From contig JBCCFD010000073.1 of the NCBI GenBank assembly GCA_039029915.1, positions 1 to 23,806 on the forward strand: 23,806 nt of DNA. The letters run 5' to 3'. Position numbers and translations under genes: made by a program. Below are positions 15,569 to 22,500 of this stretch, piece after piece (the stretch's first letter is position 1; each line of letters opens with the position of its first letter). Source of the DNA: QQUD01 sp039029915. Its GTDB lineage: Bacteria; Chloroflexota; Anaerolineae; Promineifilales; Promineifilaceae. The notes under the pieces are model-generated. The model was not told the origin of the DNA. It saw only the letters and a list, made by a program, of their open reading frames with translations, and did not search any database.

Positions 15569-17194
15569 TTAACGCTCCACTAAAGTGATCTGGTCATTGT
15601 ACCAATTGAGAATGACCGAGAAGAACAAACTGATAGAAAGATAGACAAGCATCAACAAAATCATAATCTGAAGCGCACGCCCAGATTGATTCATCAACGT
15701 TTGTGAAATGATGTAAATTTCAGGGAAAGCAACGGCAACCCCTAAACTTGTATCTTTCATCAAACTGAGATAGGTGCTAATCAATGGAGGAATAATGACG
15801 CGGAGCGCCTGTGGCAAAACGATGAGATTCAAGCGTTGACCTTCACTCAAACCGAGTGCCCGTGCCGCCTCCGTTTGCCCTTTCGAGACTGATAAGATGC
15901 CCGCTCGCACAACCTCAGCTAAACCACCCGCATAGAAGATGGTTAGCCCGAGGAACAGGGCGAAGAATTCACCTGTCATGTTCCAACCACCCAAAACGTT
16001 AAATCCTTCAAAACGGGGATAGCTGAAAACGACCGGGGTTTCATCAAGTGGGAAAATTAAAAATGAGCTAGGGTCTTCAAGCGTAGCCTGTTGTGATGCC
16101 AAAATTGTTTTTGGCCCCACAAACATTTCACATCTTCCATCAACTAACCTGCCTTGGGCATTTTCCGGCGAACCAACCCGACTGACATCAAATGGGATGC
16201 CTTGTTGGCGTAATTTATTGGTTAGGTTAGGTTCTGATGCAGATTGACGTAGGGCACAAATTTGAATTGTAACGGCCGCTAATTCTTCCTCTGAAAGATT
16301 CTCTAACTCGCTGATATGATTGATTTGAGCGCGCTGAAGCATCACCCGTTCGAAATCATCAACCTCGCCGATGCGTGAAGATTTCGCGATGAGAACCCCT
16401 TCATTATCAGCTATAGATCCAGCGACAAACCAGCCAAGTCCTGAAATAATGATAAACCCAACTAAACCCCACATGAAGCGGTTCGAAGGTTTACCGGTTC
16501 GTTCCTCTTGCCGACTGAGATAAATGTTGGTGACTTGGAACTGGATAACAGCCAAAACCACAAATGCAAACCAGATGGGTGCAGAGGACATCAGTTGAGG
16601 CCACGGCATGCTCAGCCCGCGATTGGATAAGAATATGGGTAATCCAAATGGCTGAATGGCTTCTGTAATGTCAGGTAAAGCTAATATAACTGAAAAATAG
16701 ATGAGGAGTAACTGGATTAGAATGGGCGTGTTTCGTATGATTTCGATGTAGGCGAGTGCCAATCTCGACACCAGCCAGTTATCGGACATTCGGGCAATTC
16801 CCATTACAGTGCCCAATATAGTCATGGCAACGAGCGATAAAAGACCAACGCGAAAAGTGTTGACTAAACCGTTGAAAGCCGCCCACCAGAAAGAGTCTGT
16901 ATTTTCGTAGTTAAGAGGGGTGTCTGAAATATCGAAACCAGCTTCATTGTCCATGAAGTCAAACGCGCAACGGTAGGACACACGGCCGTCAATACATCGG
17001 AATTGAGCCTCTCCTAGCTTATCGATGTTTTGGCGGAAATTACCTGAGAGGGTAACGGCACCAAATACAAGCAAGGCAATAATCGCGATTTGTCCAATGA
17101 CGCCCAAAAACCGGATGTCAAAAATGTACGACAGTAGCGATGATATCCCCCGTGATGATTGGGGAGGGGGGGGATCAGTAGTAGTCTGAGCCAT
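15569..17194 (-). CDS. aapQ: Amino-acid ABC permease, AapQ-like, with binding-protein-like insert
   Basis: A 541-residue permease of the Aap/Bzt family (usual length about 400). The N-terminal family segments (FDFMDNEAGFDIS at 78-90, LVNTFRVGLLSL, EIIRNTPILIQLLL at 151-164) and the coupling loop TEAARALGLSEGQRLNLIVL (441-460) are present. Between FVAG (256-259) and PVVFSYPRFEGFN (387-399), where relatives have only a few residues, lie about 125 extra residues in an extracytoplasmic loop. This insert aligns with residues 177-267 of the neighbouring AapJ-like protein, including a Cys pair (313, 355). A run of eight G bases (17166-17173) encodes Pro-rich residues near the N terminus. Upstream AAGGA is spaced rather far from the ATG. 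A hairpin terminator lies between this gene and aapJ. Confidence 0.93.
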   Translation of the reverse strand: MAQTTTDPPPPQSSRGISSLLSYIFDIRFLGVIGQIAIIALLVFGAVTLSGNFRQNIDKLGEAQFRCIDGRVSYRCAFDFMDNEAGFDISDTPLNYENTDSFWWAAFNGLVNTFRVGLLSLVAMTILGTVMGIARMSDNWLVSRLALAYIEIIRNTPILIQLLLIYFSVILALPDITEAIQPFGLPIFLSNRGLSMPWPQLMSSAPIWFAFVVLAVIQFQVTNIYLSRQEERTGKPSNRFMWGLVGFIIISGLGWFVAGSIADNEGVLIAKSSRIGEVDDFERVMLQRAQINHISELENLSEEELAAVTIQICALRQSASEPNLTNKLRQQGIPFDVSRVGSPENAQGRLVDGRCEMFVGPKTILASQQATLEDPSSFLIFPLDETPVVFSYPRFEGFNVLGGWNMTGEFFALFLGLTIFYAGGLAEVVRAGILSVSKGQTEAARALGLSEGQRLNLIVLPQALRVIIPPLISTYLSLMKDTSLGVAVAFPEIYIISQTLMNQSGRALQIMILLMLVYLSISLFFSVILNWYNDQITLVER

Positions 17195-17499
17195 AATTTT
17201 CTATCCTTCTTCCCTTAGTCTGGGCACTGATAAAAAGTCTCGTGTAATTGGGCAAATTGATTTTAGAAAATGGTAGTTAAATTTTCCAATTACCGAGGGA
17301 ACGGAAACAAAAATTTCGTCATAAACAGTGCGATTAAATTTCCGTTCACCTAAATTATTAAACTGCAGAAAAACAATTTCATTAAAAATAATAATAGATA
17401 GGGCGGTGATCCCGCCCTATCTAGGTAAATCTAAATCTGTTTAGCCCACATTATCGGGTTTCGTACATTGCAAAAACTCATGTGAGCTATCCGTGACGA
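17195..17499. other. aapJ-aapQ intergenic region
   Basis: This 305-bp gap separates the binding-protein gene from its permeases. It holds the internal terminator at 17382-17423 and otherwise A/T-rich leader sequence ahead of the AapQ-like start. No gene or second clear promoter is visible. Confidence 0.6.
17382..17423 (-). terminator. Intra-operon terminator after aapJ
   Basis: On the minus strand a perfect 12-bp G/C-rich stem (17395-17406 with 17412-17423, core TAGGGCGG/CCGCCCTA, 5-nt loop) is followed by a T-rich tract (complement of 17382-17394). It lies 77 bp after the aapJ stop. Partial termination here would yield more binding protein than permease, a common arrangement in ABC operons. 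Confidence 0.75.
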
Positions 17500-18666
17500 T
17501 TAACGGAACGGTGGAGAGTAGAGTAAACCACCTTCTTGCCATTGGCCGTTTACACCACGTGAAAGGTTAAATGGTGTATCTGGACCTAAGTGGCGGGTGA
17601 AGATTTCACCGTAGTTACCAACTTGGCTGATGATTTGATAGCAGAAGTCGTTGTCCAAACCGATACCTGTACCCAAGTCACCTTCTACACCAAGGGTGTT
17701 CAAAACGGTTGGGTCGTCGCTACCGAGCATATCATCAACGTTGCCTTGGTTAATGCCTAATTCTTCAGCTTGGATGGTGCAGTTAACTGACCATTTGATG
17801 ATATCAAACCAGTTGTCGTCGCCGTGACGAACCAATGGTCCAAGAGGCTCTTTTGACATAACTTCTGGCAAAATCTTAACTGAGCTTGGGTCATCGAAGA
17901 GGACCAAGCTACCAACCAATGCAGATGTATCAGTGGTGAAACCGTCGCAACGACCTTCAGCGAAAGCTGAGCGGGTGGTGTCGCCAGTATCTTCAAATAC
18001 AACTGCTTCGTAGTTAATGTCTAATTGACGGAATACGTCAGCTAAGTTCTTTTCTGTGGTTGTACCGGTAGCAACACAAACTGAACCGCCTTCGAGGTCA
18101 GCTAATGTCTCAATACCAGAATCGGCGCGAACCATCATACCTTGCCCATCGTAGAATACGGTTGGAACGAAGTCGAAACCAAGAGAGGTGTCACGGCTGA
18201 AGGTCCAAGTGGTATTGTTTGACAATACGTCAGCTTCACCAGATTGGAGGATTGGGAAGCGGGTGGTACCGGTTGTCACAACTGGTTCAATCGCTTCTGA
18301 GTCACCTAAAATAGCGGCAGCGAAAACTTTACAGAAATCAACGTTGAAGCCTTCCCAGCTACCATCGTCTTGGATGAACGCGAAACCTGGGCTAGCGCCA
18401 GCGCCTGTGCCGCATTTCAAAACGCCACGTTCTTGAACGGTAGCAAGTGTGTCAGCAGATGGAGCTGCATCTTCTTCCATTGCTTCATCGTCCATTGCTT
18501 CATCGTCCATTGCTTCTGCGTCAGCCAACTGGCCCTCGAGGCTTTCAACTTGTGCTTCTAGGTCAGCAATCTGCGCGTCAAGCGCCGATGTGTCAACTTC
18601 ACCGCCACCACAAGCAGCGAGGAAGATGGCAAATAAGAGTGTTGCAATCAATAGATACTTTCTCAT
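17500..18666 (-). CDS. aapJ: Amino-acid ABC transporter substrate-binding lipoprotein (AapJ type)
   Basis: A 388-residue binding protein for the Aap-type importer. The signal peptide ends in lipobox LAAC with Cys19. A stalk follows: a predicted coiled coil (about 28-52, DAQIADLEAQVESLEGQ) and an acidic repeat of three EAMDD/EAMEE units (51-66). The bilobal domain runs from about residue 73 (LATVQERGVLKCGTGAG) to a typical AapJ ending (NYGEIFTRHLGPDTPF, then YSPPFR). Cys197 in SVCVATGTTTEKNL and Cys240 in EGRCDGFTTDTSAL are the conserved lobe-II pair. AAGGAG lies six bases before the ATG. It is first in the minus-strand operon, upstream of both permeases and the ATPase. It lacks any ACGGCCGT word, and it has the longest gap in that word's distribution around it. 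Confidence 0.96.
   Translation of the reverse strand: MRKYLLIATLLFAIFLAACGGGEVDTSALDAQIADLEAQVESLEGQLADAEAMDDEAMDDEAMEEDAAPSADTLATVQERGVLKCGTGAGASPGFAFIQDDGSWEGFNVDFCKVFAAAILGDSEAIEPVVTTGTTRFPILQSGEADVLSNNTTWTFSRDTSLGFDFVPTVFYDGQGMMVRADSGIETLADLEGGSVCVATGTTTEKNLADVFRQLDINYEAVVFEDTGDTTRSAFAEGRCDGFTTDTSALVGSLVLFDDPSSVKILPEVMSKEPLGPLVRHGDDNWFDIIKWSVNCTIQAEELGINQGNVDDMLGSDDPTVLNTLGVEGDLGTGIGLDNDFCYQIISQVGNYGEIFTRHLGPDTPFNLSRGVNGQWQEGGLLYSPPFR
18481..18525. repeat. 15-bp tandem repeat in the aapJ stalk
   Basis: Two exact copies of TGCTTCATCGTCCAT (18481-18495, 18496-18510) and a diverged third unit encode the Glu-Ala-Met-Asp-Asp repeats of the lipoprotein stalk. The 15-bp period keeps frame, so copy-number change would alter stalk length only. 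Confidence 0.75.
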
Positions 18667-18690
18667 TTTCTTCTCCTTGATAGATGAGAG

Positions 18691-18712
18691 CCAATTTTCA
18701 TATGAGAATTGG
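18691..18712. promoter_or_regulatory. Imperfect 22-bp palindrome in the aapJ leader
   Basis: CCAATTTTCA (18691-18700) and TGAGAATTGG (18703-18712) are complementary at 9 of 10 positions around TA. It lies 25 bp upstream of aapJ, past the Shine-Dalgarno sequence, so it may be a repressor site or an RNA hairpin that affects aapJ translation. Confidence 0.45.
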
Positions 18713-18733
18713 CATAGAACAATTTGGCAAATT

Positions 18734-18762
18734 AGTATACCTTTGCTCTTTGATAGAGCAAA
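18734..18762 (-). promoter_or_regulatory. Putative aapJ promoter with inverted repeat in the spacer
   Basis: On the minus strand TATACT (18739-18734) is a good -10 box, with a weak TTTGCT 17 bp upstream. The spacer and -35 region are covered by an 8-bp inverted repeat, TTTGCTCT (18742-18749) and AGAGCAAA (18755-18762). A weak -35 overlapped by an operator-like repeat fits a regulated promoter. Confidence 0.4.
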
Positions 18763-19010
18763 ATTTTGATGCTGTGTAGGGATTTGTTCTTTGAAACAAT
18801 ATGATGTAATCGTTTATCGGCGCTAACGGAATTACATTATTATCAAATTGCATCGTTGAACTATTATTCAATGATAACGTTATTCATAGAAATTGGTTTC
18901 TCCAATTTTGCACTAAAATTACGTTAGGTGAATCGTATATTTTCGTGTTTTTTGGAAAGTCATAGTAAACGGCTTAATGGGAGTTTATGGGTATCTTGAA
19001 TAGCTTTCCG

Positions 19011-19016
19011 TATAAT
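19011..19016 (+). promoter_or_regulatory. TATAAT box upstream of the OsmC gene
   Basis: A perfect -10 consensus on the plus strand, but with no acceptable -35 box 16-18 bp upstream. If used, it would give a leader of about 140 nt that begins just before the foldable element at 19041. Confidence 0.3.
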
Positions 19017-19040
19017 TAAAATAGAGTTACACATAATTTA

Positions 19041-19112
19041 GTCAGAGTCCTCACCATGCCCAAGGGGCTAATCAGGAATCTGACGACAGCCTGCGTAACA
19101 CTTATTGTTAGG
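19041..19112 (+). ncRNA. Possible structured 5' leader of the OsmC gene
   Basis: GTCAGA (19041-19046) pairs with TCTGAC (19079-19084); then TCCT (19048-19051) with AGGA (19074-19077); and, across an internal loop, GCCC (19058-19061) with GGGC (19065-19068). A second hairpin, TAACA (19096-19100) with TGTTA (19106-19110), follows. The coaxial stems around an asymmetric loop look like a folded RNA, but I cannot match it to a known riboswitch class. Confidence 0.3.
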
Positions 19113-19165
19113 AAAATAGAATTTGAAGGAGGGTTTTCTTCTTTCATCAATTAGGAGAAATGATA

Positions 19166-19564
19166 ATGGCAGAAGTCAACATTCAAGTATCTCAGGAAAG
19201 TCCAACGACTTCTTATACTTCAGTTCGCGGGCATGAAGTACTGATAGACCGACCTGAAGCAAAAGGCGGCAGTGATAAAGGGGCAATGGGGGGCGAACTG
19301 TTGCTTGTAGCGCTGGGCGGTTGTTTTATGAGCAATTTGCTTGAGGCTGTGCGCACTCGGGAAGCTGCTATTTCTAATATGCAAGCGAGCATTACGGGCA
19401 CACTAGACGGATCGCCAGCTCGATTTACAGAAGTGAGCATGCGGGTGTCTGGTGACTATGAGGATAAAGAGTTGTTTGAAAAACTCGTTACGATTTCTGA
19501 ACGCTCCTGCATTGTGGCCAATAGTTTAAAAGATGGTTTAAAGCTATCTGTCATTGTTGAGTAA
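19166..19564 (+). CDS. OsmC/Ohr-family peroxide-reduction protein
   Basis: A 132-residue OsmC-fold protein. The two redox cysteines are present, one in LGGCFMSNLLEA (start of the central helix) and one in SERSCIVANSL near the C terminus, so thiol-dependent reduction of organic hydroperoxides is plausible; members of the broad OsmC branch also have uncharacterised roles. The N terminus is of the short YhfA/OsmC-like kind, and no signal peptide is seen. I chose the ATG at 19166 because AGGAG lies eight bases before it; the ATG at 19160 is only two bases from that site. The cyclase gene starts 15 bp after its stop, so the two are probably co-transcribed. Confidence 0.9.
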   Translation: MAEVNIQVSQESPTTSYTSVRGHEVLIDRPEAKGGSDKGAMGGELLLVALGGCFMSNLLEAVRTREAAISNMQASITGTLDGSPARFTEVSMRVSGDYEDKELFEKLVTISERSCIVANSLKDGLKLSVIVE

Positions 19565-19579
19565 CGACACGCTATTGGG

Positions 19580-22500
19580 ATGCCTCAATATAAACTGGTT
19601 CCAGATTTTATTTTAGATAGTTTAAAAGATGGGCAGAAAAACGGCCGTTTTTCTGCTGCCTGTCTTTTTATTGATACATCTGGATTTACCCCTTTAACCT
19701 CCAATTTAATGCAGTATGGCAAGGCTGGCGTTGAAGTGTTGGCTGATGTTTTAACGGCCCTGTTCAAGCCCCTTTTAAAAACCGCACACGATTATGGGGG
19801 CTTTATTTCTGGTTTTGCGGGGGATGGGTTAAAGGTTGTTTTTACAGTTGAAAATGACAATTGGGCCAGAGCCGCTCAAAGCGCGGTGCTTTCTGCTTGG
19901 CAGATGCACGAATACATGACCCAGAATCACACCTTTCAAACACCTTTTGGCAGCTTTTCATTTGATGCCAAAGTCGTAGTGTCGATTGGTGAGGTGGAAT
20001 GGGGCATTTGGCAAGGGGCAGCGTCTACCAATCCAAACGACCAATTTAGAGCATACTTTATCGAAGGGGCGGCGATGGCAGAGTGCCTGTTGGGCGATGC
20101 CCACGCCGTGGCGGGTGAGGTTTTATTTGCGCCTTCCATCACGCCATTTCTGCCTCCCACTAGTTATACAGCTTCGGAAAAAGCGGGCTTTTATTTTGCG
20201 GAAGCCGTTAAACTAGATGAACTGACAGAAACGGCCGTATCTGTTAAGAAGACCTTTCTAGTTGATGCGGACTTAGCGGACTCTTTTTATCCCTCCGAGC
20301 GACTGCCCCAAACCATTGGTGAATTTCGACGCGTTGTTTCACTATTTGTTAATTTACGAACCATGCCAGAGGATGAGTCGTTTTATGAGCTCTTTTTTCG
20401 CCTGTTGAACCAATACGGTGGCTATCTGTGTCGAATTGGACGGATTGGTGATCTTGACTCAGGAGGAACGCTCCATATTTTCTGGGGGGCACCTGAAGTT
20501 TACGAAAATGATATTTCTCGTGCTTTAGGCTTTGCGCTCGATTTGCGACGCCACGCCAACGTGGAGATGCGCATGGGATTAAGCTCTAATATGGCGTTTG
20601 CAGGGTACGTTGGGAACGGAGAGCGGGTTGAGTACACGTGCTATAGCTCTTATGTCAACTTGGCGGCGCGCCAGATGGTGGCAGCACAGTGGAATGAAAT
20701 TTTGGTTGATTCAGAAACAGCAGCCCATGTCGATACAGATTTTGTTTTTGATTATCGCGACCTTGCATCATTTAAGGGGTTTGAGCAACCGCGCCCTATT
20801 ATTGCGCTGTTGCGCCGCCAACCCGTTGAACGCGATCCATTTTTTAATGGGGGTATGATTGGCCGAATGCAAGAAACGGCCGTTTTAGAGAAAGCCATCT
20901 CCCCGCTTAACGATGGTCAATATGCCGGTGTGATCGCAATCATTGGCGAAGCCGGTATTGGTAAAAGTCGGATTGTTCACGATTTCTTTGAGGAATCAAC
21001 GGTTTTAGATTACAGCGAAATTTTTCTGCTACAGACAGATGAAGTTCTGCGCCAATCACTCAATCCATTTCGCTACATGCTCCGCCAGCTTTTTGAACAA
21101 AGTGCTTTAGCCAGTGAAGATAAAAATATAGCTAACTTTGAGGATATTTTTGACAACATTGTTGAGCAAACTGAAAATGCTCTGCAGAGGGAGCTTCTTG
21201 AAAAGCGACAACCCTTCATTGCCGCCCTCTTAGGCCTAAATTATCGGCCTGAGCTAATTGCTACAATGGAACCTACTCGGCGCTTTGAAAACACCGTAAC
21301 TGGTATCAAGGCGCTGATCGTGAGACTTTGTCAAGACAACGGCGTTATTTTGCATTTGGAAGATGCTCACTGGTTAGATGGTGATTCATCGGAAATGCTC
21401 AAACAGCTTTTTCGGAATGTCCAACATCTGCCGCTGGCGCTCGTTATTACGTCCCGCACCCCTTTGCCAGAAAATTTGTTTGATGAAGATGTTCAAGAAC
21501 CTAAAACAGTGCTCCAAATACGGCCGTTGCACCTAACCTTTATTCACGATTTTGCTGAAGATCGGCTAGGCGACACGGCCTCAGATAAATTAATTAAAGA
21601 ACTGGCTCAGCGCACAGATGGTAATCCATTTTTTATGGAACAGCTCTTGCTTTACTGGCAGGAAAACAATTATTTAACCGAAGATAAAAAGGGGGCCATT
21701 ACATTAACAAAAGCTGGCCAAGCCATACCCTTTGACGTTCGCACTATTTTGGTTGCTCGTATTGATCAACTTGTGCAAGAGGTGCGTGACGTCGTACAAA
21801 CGGGAGCCATCTTAGGGAGAGAGTTTGAAATTGTGATTCTTTCCCATATCTTGCGCCATGATCTAGACCTGAGCGATAAGGTAAAAGAGGCCGAGAAAGC
21901 GTCTATTTGGTCCGCGATTTCCGAAATGCACTACCTGTTTAAACATGCACTTATGCGAGACATCGCTTATGAGATGCAGTTAGAGGCTCGTCTACAAACG
22001 CTTCATCTCATGGCGGCAAGCGCCTTTTTGCAGGTGTTTGAAAAAGATTTAACCCCTTGGGCGGTTGATTTAGCCTACCATTTTGATCGAGGTGGGAATC
22101 GCGATGAAGCCATCCATTGGTACACCGAGGCTGGGGATAGGGCAGCCACTGGGTACGATAACGCTGAGGCTGTTAGCTACTACTCACGGGCATTAGAGCT
22201 ATTGCCTGAAACTGACCTAGGTGCAAGGTATGAGCTGCTGCTGGCGCGGGAGAGCATTGATGGCATTCGCGGTATGCGAGAAGCACAGCGGCAAGATTTA
22301 GATTTACTCCAGAAAATTGTGGCGGAGATGCCGCTTGACACCCCTGCTGGTTTGGAAAGGCAAACTGAGCTGGCCATACGAGAAGCAACTTACCTAGACT
22401 TGATCTCAAATGGGGCCAAGGCGGTGGATATGGCTCAAACGGCCGTTTCGCTCGCCACCCAATTAAACAACAGTTACCATCTTGCCCAAGGCTACATTAT

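Larger units (their letters stand above)
18667..19165. other. Regulatory region between aapJ and the OsmC gene
   Basis: The longest gene-free stretch, 499 bp between divergent genes. It contains an imperfect palindrome in the aapJ leader (18691-18712), a putative aapJ promoter and operator (18734-18762), a near-palindrome with AACGTT at its centre (18871-18887), a TATAAT box (19011-19016) and a foldable leader before the OsmC gene (19041-19112). I find no open frame with coding character. Confidence 0.6.

Noticed and set aside
18446..18525. CRISPR-like repeat from the repeated TGCTTCATCGTCCAT
   Set aside because: The units are directly adjacent without spacers and encode an in-frame protein repeat.
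19041..19112. Naming the OsmC leader as a known riboswitch (guanidine, manganese or fluoride class)
   Set aside because: None of the conserved core sequences of those classes could be matched; only the stems can be supported.
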